64,000 nucleotides of DNA from Planctobacterium marinum (lineage in GTDB: Bacteria > Pseudomonadota > Gammaproteobacteria > Enterobacterales > Alteromonadaceae). Below are positions 38,515-47,118 of this stretch, one piece after another. Each line of letters starts with the position of its first letter. The first letter of the stretch is position 1. Under the pieces are notes generated by a model. That model was not told the DNA's origin and made no database searches. It was given only the letters and a program-made list of their open reading frames with translations. The DNA is taken from assembly GCF_036322805.1 (NCBI RefSeq), contig NZ_AP027272.1, positions 1,302,001 through 1,366,000 on the forward strand, in the 5' to 3' direction. A program made the translations under genes and the position numbers.

Positions 38515-39531
38515 TTGAAAACAGTAATTTACGGTGCCGGTTCTATCGGTTGCTATATTGGTGCCATTTTGTACCAGCATCAGATTAATGTTTGTTTGCT
38601 GGGACGGCGACGGCTTCAAGATGAAATTGAATCGGCAGGTGGTATTTATTTATCTGATTATGAAGGTGGCAATGACTGCGTTAAAGATGTGCCTTTCATC
38701 ACCACACCAGAGGTGCTTAGCACAGCGGATACGATTCTGATAACACTAAAATGCACCGCTATCGATTCGGCAATTTCAGAACTGCGGCAATTTGCCTCAC
38801 CTTCGGCTTTAATTGTGTGTATGCAAAACGGCGTCGGCGCTGTTGAATTGGTGCAACAAGCTTTGCCAAATCACAAAGTATTGACTGGCATTACTCCGTT
38901 TAATGTGGTGCAGTCACAGGGCGCTCGTTTTCATCGCGCCACGGAAGGTGCATTACATTTGCCTATTCACTCCAGCCTGATGCCTTTGCAGCAAGCGTGG
39001 CAAGCTTACGGTTTGGGTTGTGAACTGAATGAAAATTTGACCGCCATCGTGTGGGGTAAGCTGTTGTTAAATTTAAATAACGCCATCAACGCGCTTTCGA
39101 ATATCCCTTTAAAAGCACAGTTAGAGCAGCGCCCTTATCGGCTTGTGTTAGCGCAATGCCAGTTGGAATTATTGGCCTATTGTCGAGACAGGAATATTGA
39201 GCTGGCTAAACTCACTGCTGTATCACCGGGTATGATACCAAGACTGCTAAAGTTACCTGATTGGCTGTTTAAACTCGTAGCCCAAAAAATGTTGGCGATT
39301 GATCCTAAGGCTCGCTCTTCCATGTGGGAGGATGTCCAAGGGGGAAGAAAGACAGAAGTTGAGTTTCTCAACGGTGCCGTGGCTCGTCTGGCCGAATCTC
39401 AAGGTATGCAAGCACCGGCGAACCGAGCCATTACTCGTCTCATTAAAGAAGTGGAATCTGGTCAGCGCCAATCAGGAATAAACGGCAAAGACTTACTGAA
39501 ACTAACTCGAACCACAATGTCAGGTGAATAA
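38515..39531 (+). CDS. 2-dehydropantoate 2-reductase (PanE/ApbA family)
   Basis: 338 residues from a TTG start with a strong AAGGAG site 4-5 bp ahead. NADPH-binding motif YGAGSIGCYIGA at residues 5-16. CMQNGVGA (about 101) and the helical C-terminal domain with the AINALSNIPL and VEFLNGAVARLA marks match the ketopantoate reductase family. Members act in pantothenate synthesis or on other 2-oxo acids. The length (about 300 usual) is slightly long. The next gene starts 3 bp later, behind a ribosome-binding site formed by its own last codons, so translation is coupled. Confidence 0.9.
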   Translation: MKTVIYGAGSIGCYIGAILYQHQINVCLLGRRRLQDEIESAGGIYLSDYEGGNDCVKDVPFITTPEVLSTADTILITLKCTAIDSAISELRQFASPSALIVCMQNGVGAVELVQQALPNHKVLTGITPFNVVQSQGARFHRATEGALHLPIHSSLMPLQQAWQAYGLGCELNENLTAIVWGKLLLNLNNAINALSNIPLKAQLEQRPYRLVLAQCQLELLAYCRDRNIELAKLTAVSPGMIPRLLKLPDWLFKLVAQKMLAIDPKARSSMWEDVQGGRKTEVEFLNGAVARLAESQGMQAPANRAITRLIKEVESGQRQSGINGKDLLKLTRTTMSGE

Positions 39532-39534
39532 TCA

Positions 39535-39993
39535 ATGGCACAATGGAAGTCTGTTGCAGGTATAATAGTACAAGGTCATCAAGTGGCTTCCGGGAAAGCG
39601 AAAGACAGCCCCTATCCCGATGGCAGCATCCCTTTGCAGATGCCATTTTTCAGAGAGCTAGGGCTGGATCTGAGCCAGTGTTTTCCCGGAACATTAAACG
39701 TCGCCATTACGCCCCATAAATTTAAAATGCTGCGTCCCTCTCACATTTTTGAAAAGGTAGAATGGATAGCGGGGTTTAATGCCGAAACCTTTTCATTTGC
39801 AGAGTGTAAGCTCGTGTTCGGAGAAATATCAATGAGAGGGTATGTGCATTACCCGCATCCAGAGACCAAAACTCAACACTTTCACAATGACCAACTATTG
39901 GAAGTGCTCTGTCCATTTGTTGAAGGTATTCGGTACGGTGATAAGGTACGCTTGGAATACTTGCAAGAGCAGATAGATGTTAGTGAGCAATAA
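39535..39993 (+). CDS. Riboflavin-kinase-like (RibK/DUF120-type) small protein
   Basis: 152 residues, no signal. The pattern GIIVQGHQVASGKA (G-x-V-x-x-G...), then FFRELGLDLSQCFPGTLNVAI with the highly telling PGTLNV, and a C-terminal half ending LLEVLCPF...I.YGDKVRLEYL, matches in order the archaeal CTP-dependent riboflavin kinase fold (PF01982). The fold is best known in archaea; bacterial occurrences are uncommon to my knowledge. Kinase residues cannot be verified here. The start is coupled to the PanE-like gene (AGGTGA 7 bp before the ATG). A DUF192 gene follows 43 bp on. Tentative assignment. Confidence 0.5.
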   Translation: MAQWKSVAGIIVQGHQVASGKAKDSPYPDGSIPLQMPFFRELGLDLSQCFPGTLNVAITPHKFKMLRPSHIFEKVEWIAGFNAETFSFAECKLVFGEISMRGYVHYPHPETKTQHFHNDQLLEVLCPFVEGIRYGDKVRLEYLQEQIDVSEQ

Positions 39994-40036
39994 TAACAAC
40001 GATTTTCTACATATTAAAACGTATACAGGTGTAAAT

Positions 40037-40516
40037 ATGATGCGCAAGTCCAGTTTCTTGATGATGATGGTGTTGTTGGGATTGTGGGTTTTTTTACCAC
40101 TGTCGGCACAAGAGCTCATTTCACAGGACGTCCAGTTCAAACGAGCTGTATTGCTAATTAATGGCCAAAAATTTCAGGTTGAATACGCCGATACATGGGA
40201 ACTGCGAGCCCGTGGTTTGATGTATCGTACTGAGCTTTGCCAGCAGTGTGGCATGTTATTTAAATTCGACCGGGAAAGGTTAATTTCTATGTGGATGAAA
40301 AACACCTTCATTCCTCTGGATGTGGCGTTTTTTAAAAAGAATGGAGAAATTGTAGATATCAAGCAAATGCAGCCACTGGATTTGACCTCAGTACCCAGCT
40401 CTAAGCCCGTGCTCTATGCGCTTGAAATGAACGAGGGCTGGTTCGCTGCAAATGGCGTCAAGGAGGGAAATAGCATTGAAGTGCTCGAGACTGGAACGAT
40501 TGAGGAAATTCAGTAG
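40037..40516 (+). CDS. Exported DUF192 protein
   Basis: 159 residues from ATG 40037 (AGGTG ahead); the frame opens 20 codons earlier at 39977 but that start has no site. The signal segment (FLMMMVLLGLWVFLPLSAQ) leads to a DUF192 domain: QVEYADTWELRARGLMYRTEL, MLFKFDRERLISMWMKNTFIPLDVAFF and LEMNEGWFAANGVKEGN. The family is widespread and exported; its function is unsettled. It is third in a unit with the PanE-like reductase and the RibK-like protein. Confidence 0.9.
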   Translation: MMRKSSFLMMMVLLGLWVFLPLSAQELISQDVQFKRAVLLINGQKFQVEYADTWELRARGLMYRTELCQQCGMLFKFDRERLISMWMKNTFIPLDVAFFKKNGEIVDIKQMQPLDLTSVPSSKPVLYALEMNEGWFAANGVKEGNSIEVLETGTIEEIQ

Positions 40517-40611
40517 AAGTGCTTACCATTGAATTTGCGAATTCAGTTAAACCTTGTACTCTTTAACAAAGATATTTGTATTCAGATCTGATAACGATAT
40601 AAGGAAGCTTT

Positions 40612-41412
40612 ATGCGAATTTTAGGTGTTGATGTTGGTGGTTCTGGTATTAAAGGGGCCATTGTAGATACGGTTAGCGGAGAAATGCTGACGGAGCGTCA
40701 TCGGATACCCACTCCGCAACCGGCAACACCTAAAGCGGTTGCTGCTACCATCAATGAACTGGTGAGTCATTTCAACTGGAAGGGCCCTATCGGCTGTGGT
40801 TTCCCTGCAGCGATACAGCACGGTGTGGCCAAAACTGCGGCAAATGTCGATGATGCCTTTATTGATACCAATATTGAAAAGCTCTTTGCCAAAGCCACCG
40901 GGTGTGACGTCTATTGTGTCAATGATGCTGATGCAGCAGGTATGGCTGAGTTTAAGTTGGGCAAAGGTAAAGATTATAAAGAAGGCATTGTCATCTTCGT
41001 TGCTGTTGGTACCGGATTGGGAACTGCACTATTCACCAATGGTGAGCTGTTACCTAATACTGAGCTTGGGCATATTCACCTGGACAATGGCCATGAGGCA
41101 GAACGTTACGCAGCAGATTCTGCCCGAAAAAGGGAAGAGTTAAAGTGGAAACATTGGGCGCCACGTTTTAATCACTACTTGAGCACCATGGAAGCCCTGT
41201 TTTGGCCAGATCTTTTTATCCTAGGCGGAGGTGCCAGCAAGAAGATGGATAAATTTGAATCACAGCTTACAGTAAAAACGCCGGTAGTAGCCGCCTCTTT
41301 ACTCAATGAGGCCGGCATTATTGGTGCGGCTGTTTATGCCGATACCGAGCGAAAACGCCAGCAAGCTATTGCCCGTAAAGCCCGTTTAGCGAAGCGACAG
41401 AAGGCACAGTAA
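40612..41412 (+). CDS. ppgK: Polyphosphate glucokinase (ROK family)
   Basis: 266 residues. Uses inorganic polyphosphate (and often ATP) to phosphorylate glucose in the cytoplasm. The ROK phosphate-1 motif is [15 protein letters not shown] (about 5-19). The middle [12 protein letters not shown] has the catalytic Asp, [12 protein letters not shown] the phosphate-2 motif, and [14 protein letters not shown] corresponds to the family histidine region, without the usual ROK zinc-binding cysteines. The length fits PpgK (about 250-270). The basic C-terminal tail ([20 protein letters not shown]) could help hold the polyanionic substrate. AAGGAAG precedes the ATG. Confidence 0.9.
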   Translation: MRILGVDVGGSGIKGAIVDTVSGEMLTERHRIPTPQPATPKAVAATINELVSHFNWKGPIGCGFPAAIQHGVAKTAANVDDAFIDTNIEKLFAKATGCDVYCVNDADAAGMAEFKLGKGKDYKEGIVIFVAVGTGLGTALFTNGELLPNTELGHIHLDNGHEAERYAADSARKREELKWKHWAPRFNHYLSTMEALFWPDLFILGGGASKKMDKFESQLTVKTPVVAASLLNEAGIIGAAVYADTERKRQQAIARKARLAKRQKAQ

Positions 41413-41442
41413 GCTTTGAAAAGGGGCTTTTATTATTGGTTT

Positions 41443-42351
41443 TTACACTCTGGCCCCTTGTAAACCGCCCGTGTGCAGTATTGCGACTTTACTCTGTGGT
41501 TTAAAATAGCCTTGATTTAGCAGCTGTTGCAGAGCAAAAAATAGCTTGCCGCTATACACTGGCTCTACAGGGATGGTACTTTTTTCACTAAACTGCCGAC
41601 AAAATTGCTCCAGCTCGGCATTGCTTTTTGCATAACCACCGTGATGAAATTCATGCATTATCTGCCATGGGTGACGCATAGCAGGGGGGGCTGTGACACA
41701 AGCTGCCACCAAATCTTCCAGGTAGTTTTGGCCTTTCAGTACGGCGATGCCTGTCACGCGAGTTGTACGCTTCAGCTGCCACATTGCCTGAATTATTCCA
41801 GCCAGCGTACCACCGCTGGCTACCGGGCAAATAAGCTCATCCAGTGTTTCTGGTAATTCCTGAACGAGCTGTGTCATCCCCGAGTGCACTTGCTGACCAG
41901 AGCCGCCTTCAGGGACAACGCAATAATCTTCAAGCTGCTCTATTTGCGTGCTCAGCCAGTTGTGGTTTTGCCGCTGCTTGTATTGTTGTTTGGTTAGCCA
42001 GCGGATATCAGACTGCCAGGCACTTAAATCTTTTAGCATGGGCGACAGATTATCGCGATAGTCACCCCTGACCATTGCAATAAAAGGGATGTTGTATTGT
42101 TTACACATATAACCCAGTGCGTGTAAATGATTAGAAAAGCCACCGCCAAAACTCACGATACCGCGGTATTTACCTTGTGGCCAGGGAGAAAACAGCGCCT
42201 GTAATTTGCGCCATTTATTACCGGATACAATCGGATGGATGAGGTCGTCGCGTTTAACCTGAATGTGCACGTCATCACATCCAAATAGCTCTGCTGGCAA
42301 AAGTGTTAAAGGCGAAGGAAGTGTAAAGCTGAGACTCGCTGTTGTGGGCAT
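41443..42351 (-). CDS. PLP-dependent 1-aminocyclopropane-1-carboxylate deaminase / D-cysteine desulfhydrase family
   Basis: 302-residue fold-type II PLP enzyme. The Schiff-base lysine is in SGNKWRK (K46-47 region), preceded by IQVKRDDLIHP. The phosphate-binding loop is SGGTLAG (about 183-189), and GGFSNHLHALGY matches the GGxQSNH motif. The family takes apart D-cysteine or ACC; specificity needs residues outside what I can judge. It is divergent from the MAPEG gene and convergent with ppgK. Short spacing to ppgK (30 bp). Confidence 0.88.
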   Translation of the reverse strand: MPTTASLSFTLPSPLTLLPAELFGCDDVHIQVKRDDLIHPIVSGNKWRKLQALFSPWPQGKYRGIVSFGGGFSNHLHALGYMCKQYNIPFIAMVRGDYRDNLSPMLKDLSAWQSDIRWLTKQQYKQRQNHNWLSTQIEQLEDYCVVPEGGSGQQVHSGMTQLVQELPETLDELICPVASGGTLAGIIQAMWQLKRTTRVTGIAVLKGQNYLEDLVAACVTAPPAMRHPWQIMHEFHHGGYAKSNAELEQFCRQFSEKSTIPVEPVYSGKLFFALQQLLNQGYFKPQSKVAILHTGGLQGARV

Positions 42352-42430
42352 AACCTTGGTGGCGGCGGTTGAGATTCAGGAGTATGCTAAGTCTTAGCTT
42401 AACATTATTCAAATTGAGACCTGTTTTATT

Positions 42431-42832
42431 ATGGAAATTGTTTTAATCAGTTTATTCCTCGCGACGCTTATGCCCATTTTGGCTAAGGCGCCTTTGGCAC
42501 TGGAAATGCACAAACTCAAAGGCTACGACAATCGTAATCCCAGACAACAGCAAGACCAATTACAAGGTTTTGGAGCGCGCTGTAAAGCCGCCCATTACAA
42601 TAGTTTTGAGGCATTAATCATGTATATTCCTGGTGCGTTGGCAGTGGTCGCAGTGGACGCCGTCACCCAGTTGACTGAATACTATGCCATGGGGTTTGTA
42701 TTTGCGCGTTTTTGTTATTTGCTGATGTATTGGTTAGATCAGCACGTATTACGCAGTCTGTTTTGGGGCGTTGGCTTTATCATCTCACTACTAATGTTAT
42801 GGCAAGCCATGGCAATGGTAGCTACCTGGTAA
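42431..42832 (+). CDS. MAPEG family membrane protein
   Basis: 133 residues with four membrane segments and the MAPEG pattern: ATLMPILAKAP near the start, NPRQQQDQLQGFGARCKAAHYNSFEAL, and a hydrophobic helical end. Members include microsomal glutathione-transferase-like proteins and many bacterial ones without known role. Divergent from the PLP-enzyme gene across about 80 bp. Confidence 0.9.
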   Translation: MEIVLISLFLATLMPILAKAPLALEMHKLKGYDNRNPRQQQDQLQGFGARCKAAHYNSFEALIMYIPGALAVVAVDAVTQLTEYYAMGFVFARFCYLLMYWLDQHVLRSLFWGVGFIISLLMLWQAMAMVATW

Positions 42833-42877
42833 AGCTCTATCTTATTTAGTTTTAATTGCTATTTTTGCTGAAAGATA

Positions 42878-44590
42878 TCATCGTTGAAATTTATCCGATT
42901 CCGGATAGGGGATAACGTGAATAATATCGCCATTGGCCACCTGTTTTTGCACATTTTGCCAATATTCGGGGGTAAATAGGTCGGCATGCAGTTCCTTGAA
43001 TATCGCTTTTAATTCTCGCTTGCCAACAATAAAGTGTTCGAACTGCTCCGGAAACACATCATTGGGTGCCACTGATAAGGTATCCATAGCGTAAGGATCG
43101 TCCGATTGCGGAATTTTGCGGAAATTGCGCTCCGACATGTAGCAAATTTCATCGTAGTCGTAAAAAATCACTCGGCCATGACGGGTAATGCCGAAGTTTT
43201 TATGCAACATATCACCGGGAAAGATGTTGGCTGCTGCAATTTGTTTGATTGCCAAACCGAGATCTAATATCGCGTTGCGTATTTTGTCCGGGTCGGTTTC
43301 ATTGGCAAGGTAAATATTCAGTGGCGTCATTTTTCGTTCAATGTAGAGGTGCTTAATGAGTACCTCGTCTTCCAGTATTTCAATGCTATTGCCACAAGTA
43401 TCCTGCAGCTCTTGCAATAAATCGGGATGAATTCGGTGTTTGGGTAGTCTGAAATTAGCGAATTCATGGGTATCTGCCATGCGACCGATGCGGTCATGTG
43501 ATTTAACCAATTTATAGCAGTCAATTACGTGCTGCCGGGTGATTTTTTTACTTTCTGCAAACTCGTCCTTGATGATTTTGATCACTACGCCGTAAGAGGG
43601 CAGGTGAAAGCACATCATCACCAAACCTCTGATGCCGGGAGCGATCTCAAACTGGTCATCAGATTCTTCAAGGTGCTGGAGGAAATTTCGATAAAACACG
43701 GTTTTACCATGTTTATAAAAGCCCAAAGCGGTATAGAGTTCAAAATGCTTTTTGTTGGGTAACAGCTCTTGTAAAAAAGCCACCACTTCAGCTGGATATT
43801 GGGTGTCTACCATAAAATAAGCACGAGCAAAGCCAAACAAGACACTCAAATCGCGTTTTTCCGTGAGTAGGGCATCGACATATAATTCACCGGCTTCACT
43901 CATCAATAAGGCCACGACAAAGGGCTTGTAGTCATCTTCAAAACAGATGCGGCCTACAAGGTAAGCTGCACGGCCACGGAAAAACTCAGATTGCAGCATT
44001 TCAACACGCTTAACCTGGGTTAGTTGCTCGAAGCTGAGGCGCGCTTTAATCGTGCTTGTGAGGTTATGTAAGTCTCGTTGATAGTTTTCGAACGGCACAT
44101 TAAACCGGTAGTGAGTGAACATCTGCTGGAGTGTTGATTTAACCGTTTTATCGGTATCAAAAATATTGATCACACGAGGCCTGTTAACCCCTGATAAATA
44201 GCAGCGACTGGGCAACACAAACATCATGCTATCGTCGATTCTTTGATGTTTGAATATTCGTCCAATTACTGAGTTGTAAAACGTCTCTGCCAATTCAAAT
44301 TGCGGATGATCATCTAACAGAACAACGAAATCCTGTTTTAAGCTGCGCCAGAATTCAGGGGATTGCTGTTGTGGCAGAAAAAGCGTGTATATTTGCGCGA
44401 CTGTCTCTGTGAGTATGCTCTCGTAAAGCGAGATTCTGTCACGAGAGGCTTGCTGACAAGCACGCCATTTGGAGGTTTCAAAGCGTTTCTTGGCGTCTGA
44501 AGTGATGCGATTGTAAAGTCTGAAGCTCTTTTCAAATCCTTTCAGAATTTCGTAGGCAATTTGTTGATTGGTTACTTGCTTGATTGACAT
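42878..44590 (-). CDS. aceK: Isocitrate dehydrogenase kinase/phosphatase
   Basis: Bifunctional enzyme that phosphorylates isocitrate dehydrogenase to divert carbon into the glyoxylate bypass, and dephosphorylates it again. 570 residues from ATG 44590 (MSIKQVTNQQIAYEILKGFEKSFRLYNRIT, in pieces); an 11-codon N-terminal extension in the frame has no support. Usual length is about 578. ATP site: ELAPG-like GIRGLVMMCFHLPSYGVVIKIIKDEF with the invariant Lys, and the Asp/Asn metal pair in HKNFGITRHGRVIFYDYDEICYM. The family's regulatory N-terminal domain is present. No isocitrate lyase or malate synthase gene is adjacent, unlike the enterobacterial operon. The upstream region contains a MITE-like element. 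Confidence 0.96.
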   Translation of the reverse strand: MSIKQVTNQQIAYEILKGFEKSFRLYNRITSDAKKRFETSKWRACQQASRDRISLYESILTETVAQIYTLFLPQQQSPEFWRSLKQDFVVLLDDHPQFELAETFYNSVIGRIFKHQRIDDSMMFVLPSRCYLSGVNRPRVINIFDTDKTVKSTLQQMFTHYRFNVPFENYQRDLHNLTSTIKARLSFEQLTQVKRVEMLQSEFFRGRAAYLVGRICFEDDYKPFVVALLMSEAGELYVDALLTEKRDLSVLFGFARAYFMVDTQYPAEVVAFLQELLPNKKHFELYTALGFYKHGKTVFYRNFLQHLEESDDQFEIAPGIRGLVMMCFHLPSYGVVIKIIKDEFAESKKITRQHVIDCYKLVKSHDRIGRMADTHEFANFRLPKHRIHPDLLQELQDTCGNSIEILEDEVLIKHLYIERKMTPLNIYLANETDPDKIRNAILDLGLAIKQIAAANIFPGDMLHKNFGITRHGRVIFYDYDEICYMSERNFRKIPQSDDPYAMDTLSVAPNDVFPEQFEHFIVGKRELKAIFKELHADLFTPEYWQNVQKQVANGDIIHVIPYPESDKFQR

Positions 44591-44649
44591 GTCAGAATCC
44601 GCTGGTATGTTAACGCAGTCCATCTATTTGCTGACAATAATAGTAATAA

Positions 44650-44912
44650 TACCAATTCCAGTAAATATTTGCACACTCAGCGCAGCCTCAGGGACATTAG
44701 TTCGAGGCGTGCGAATGAAAGAATACTGGTGGTCTTGTGAGCTTCGCACAACAAAGAAATAATGTTGCTGAGGCGCGTCTTCGATGGGGCTTAAAAGCAT
44801 TTATACCGTGTTGGATGTTTTTGATTTAGGCCCACTAGACCTGCAAACAACCGCCTTGCCTAAATGCTTTTCATCTCCCACTGAGGAGAGTAAATGTTTA
44901 CTGGAATTGGTA
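44650..44912. mobile_element. MITE-like inverted-repeat element upstream of aceK
   Basis: 263-bp non-coding segment with near-perfect 21-bp terminal inverted repeats: taccaattccagtaaatatt-t (44650-44670) against its complement at 44892-44912, with one mismatch. The outer ends begin at TA, consistent with a TA-target element. The inside shows no open frame longer than short spurious ones. It fills most of the divergent gap between aceK and the response-regulator gene, and the outer repeat (taccaattcc) resembles repeats I recall from other Alteromonadales. Only one copy is seen in this window. Confidence 0.65.
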
Positions 44913-44941
44913 TAAATCAATAATGGAAGTCCTGATAAGGT

Positions 44942-45307
44942 ATGAGTTTCCCCGTTTTAATCTGTGATGATTCGAAACTTGGTCGAAAATCGGTAGAGCG
45001 CAGTTTGCCAGACGGCTTAGCCGCCGAGATCCACATGGCGAGCCACGGTCAAGAGGCTATGGAACTATTAAGGGCCAAACCCATAACTATTCTGTTTCTG
45101 GATTTGACCATGCCTGTTATGGATGGGGTTGAAGTATTAGAGGCGATCCGAGCAGAGCGAATTGAAGTTTTTGTCATTGTTGTCTCTGGCGATGTGCAAC
45201 CTAAGATGCGTGACAGAGTTTTGGGACTGGGAGCTTTGGATTTCATTAAAAAACCCGTTTCTCAGGAAAAGCTTTTAGAATCGCTGCAAATGTACGGTTT
45301 GTACTAA
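44942..45307 (+). CDS. Single-domain (CheY-like) response regulator
   Basis: 121 residues: one REC domain. Acidic pocket D9-D10, phospho-acceptor D54 in LFLDLTMPVMDG, conserved S/T in VVVSGD and K in DFIKKPVS. No output domain. Single-domain regulators act on flagellar motors, in phosphorelays or as partners of PAS/EAL proteins; no kinase gene lies next to it. AAGG just before ATG 44942. It is divergent from aceK across a MITE-like element. Confidence 0.92.
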   Translation: MSFPVLICDDSKLGRKSVERSLPDGLAAEIHMASHGQEAMELLRAKPITILFLDLTMPVMDGVEVLEAIRAERIEVFVIVVSGDVQPKMRDRVLGLGALDFIKKPVSQEKLLESLQMYGLY

Positions 45308-45331
45308 ATACTATTATTCGTCGTCTTCTTC

Positions 45332-45520
45332 TTAATCTTCATTGTCTTCATCATCATCGTCTGAAAACACATCTGGCGTGACTGCATCAACAACGTCAAC
45401 AGTGCCCTCCACTACGGTGGTAGTAACGCCTACTGCAGCATCCACAACAGCTACAGCGACACAGCCAGTCAAATTAATAGAAAAAATTATAACAAGTATT
45501 AAGAGATGGAATGGCTTCAT
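45332..45520 (-). CDS. Small lipoprotein with acidic tail
   Basis: 62 residues. A lipoprotein signal (LILVIIFSINLTGC) is followed by a Val/Ala/Thr repeat region (VDAAVGVTTTVVEGTVDVVDAVTPDVF) and an Asp/Glu tail (SDDDDEDNED). An AAGGAGAA site precedes ATG 45520, which supports it as real despite its size. The type resembles short outer-membrane lipoproteins of unknown role. Convergent with the response regulator (24-bp gap). Confidence 0.75.
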   Translation of the reverse strand: MKPFHLLILVIIFSINLTGCVAVAVVDAAVGVTTTVVEGTVDVVDAVTPDVFSDDDDEDNED

Positions 45521-45589
45521 TATTATTATTCTCCTTGTAACGTCGGCAATGTATCGCTAATGGGGGAGTACTTGCAAGGAGCAAGGCTA

Positions 45590-46375
45590 CTATAGCGACG
45601 CAATCGACTCTTTAATATATAACTGACGTTTAATGGTAGCGATCTCATCCTTATTTTCAGCCAGAAATTGATTCAATAAGGTGATAAGCTGTGGGTGTTT
45701 AATACTGGCAAATTGAAACTCAGGGTTTGATAACGGCAGGTTGGTGTCTAGTACCAAATCATAACCGTATTGAAGATTGAGGTGCTCAGCGACATTGTAT
45801 TCTACATCCGCAGCCTGTACTCGATGGTTTACCACCATTTGCATCGCCATTTTGGCATCTGGCACGCCAAATATTTGAACTTGTCTGGCATCTTGCTCTT
45901 CGTTCCATTTTACCGGAGTGAAGCCAAAGGGAATACTGATGGCGCGGATCTTTTTCAGTGGTAATCCTTTTTCAATCACCATAGTGCCGGAAATAGAAGT
46001 CACCAAAGAGTTACTGTAGTGCACTGCGCCTGGTTTATCCTTGTACCAGCGTTTATTAGCAGGATAAATCAGATCCACTTCTTTGCTTTCAAAAAAAGCA
46101 TATTCCAAGCGCTTGGTAGGTAAAGCAACAGCTCGCAACTTAATACCTGTTTTTAACTCAAACAGGGCGAGCACTTCTTCCAGTAATGAGTTTTTATTTT
46201 GGTCGGTAAAGTTATAGTGGGGGAAAAAATCGAAGTTCTGTACGCCCAAGACAAATGTTTCCGCCTCAAGAGATTGTGTGTCTTGTGGAATCGCATTAGC
46301 GGAGAATGTCCACAAAAACCATAAAAAACCCACACTAAGGTATTTGATTGCACACAGGCGCATTTCTAACAACAA
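45590..46375 (-). CDS. Periplasmic solute-binding-like protein
   Basis: 261 residues. The signal segment (LSVGFLWFLWTFSANA) is followed by an SBP_bac_3-type fold: VLGVQNFDFFPHYN, GIKLRAVALPTKRLEYAFFESKEVDLIYPANKRW and PDAKMAMQMVVNHRVQAADVE. Like the protein at 24797-25552, it has no ABC partner genes nearby. Such stand-alone binding proteins are frequent in Alteromonadales and may act as signal inputs. The start may instead be the fifth codon (MRLCAIKYL). It is monocistronic. Confidence 0.8.
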   Translation of the reverse strand: MLLEMRLCAIKYLSVGFLWFLWTFSANAIPQDTQSLEAETFVLGVQNFDFFPHYNFTDQNKNSLLEEVLALFELKTGIKLRAVALPTKRLEYAFFESKEVDLIYPANKRWYKDKPGAVHYSNSLVTSISGTMVIEKGLPLKKIRAISIPFGFTPVKWNEEQDARQVQIFGVPDAKMAMQMVVNHRVQAADVEYNVAEHLNLQYGYDLVLDTNLPLSNPEFQFASIKHPQLITLLNQFLAENKDEIATIKRQLYIKESIASL

Positions 46376-46404
46376 GTTTAAAGATAACTGCGGTGCAGTT
46401 TAGC

Positions 46405-46432
46405 ATTAAAAGAAAGGCCCTGTTTAGGGCCC
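46405..46432 (-). terminator. Intrinsic terminator of lepB
   Basis: On the minus strand: ggccct / agggcc stem (6 bp, loop aaac) followed by TTTCTTTT, 30 bp after the lepB stop. Confidence 0.82.
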
Positions 46433-46461
46433 GGTATAGAAAATGATGTCGACGGATGAAC

Positions 46462-47118
46462 TTACGTTTCATCTAGCGGAGAGATGACTCGCTGGCTGCG
46501 TGGTAAATAGTAATTGTCGTAATCTAAAGAAAAAGCCACAGTTTCTGATTTACCGACAATCTCATTGCGAGGTATAAATCCGATTGCTCTAGAGTCGGCA
46601 CTGTTATCTCTGTTGTCGCCTAACACCAGGTAGTGCCCGGACGGGACTGTCACCTCAGCAAAATTAGAAGCTCTGGTATTGGCATTTCTTATTCTTATTT
46701 TGTGAGTTGTTTCCCCGAGGACTTCATTTAGCACTTTAAAACCACCCTGCTCAGAAACAGCGGTGTATTTGAGCGCATTACCGTTGACAAAGAGTCGATT
46801 GTTTTTCATTGCTACTCTATCACCGGGGACGCCAATAACGCGTTTAACCAAACGTTTATCAGATACTTTGGAATCAAAAATAATGACATCGCCTCTCTCC
46901 GGGTCATTAAGCTTGTGTAGTGAAACGTGAGTTAGAGGCAAGCGAATGTCGTAGGCGAGTTTATCCACCAATATTTGGTCGCCGATTTTAATGGTGGGTT
47001 GCATTGAGCCGGTTGGTACGTGGTTCCAATCAGCCACCGCACTGCGAAACATCACCATTAAACCGATAAACAATAAAAATAGTTTATTTTCCTGCCATAT
47101 TGCATTGAGTTTGTTCAT
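46462..47118 (-). CDS. lepB: Signal peptidase I
   Basis: 218-residue membrane-bound Ser/Lys protease (family S26) that cleaves signal peptides on the periplasmic face. Nucleophile S38 is in VPTGSMQPTI, general base K92 in KRLVKRVIGVPGD, and the family box E motif is GDNRDNSADSR. A single N-terminal hydrophobic anchor is visible, so it is shorter than E. coli LepB (324 residues, two anchors) and more like the compact second copies found in many marine gammaproteobacteria. It may therefore be a paralogue of the main enzyme. Monocistronic, with its own terminator. Confidence 0.93.
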   Translation of the reverse strand: MNKLNAIWQENKLFLLFIGLMVMFRSAVADWNHVPTGSMQPTIKIGDQILVDKLAYDIRLPLTHVSLHKLNDPERGDVIIFDSKVSDKRLVKRVIGVPGDRVAMKNNRLFVNGNALKYTAVSEQGGFKVLNEVLGETTHKIRIRNANTRASNFAEVTVPSGHYLVLGDNRDNSADSRAIGFIPRNEIVGKSETVAFSLDYDNYYLPRSQRVISPLDET

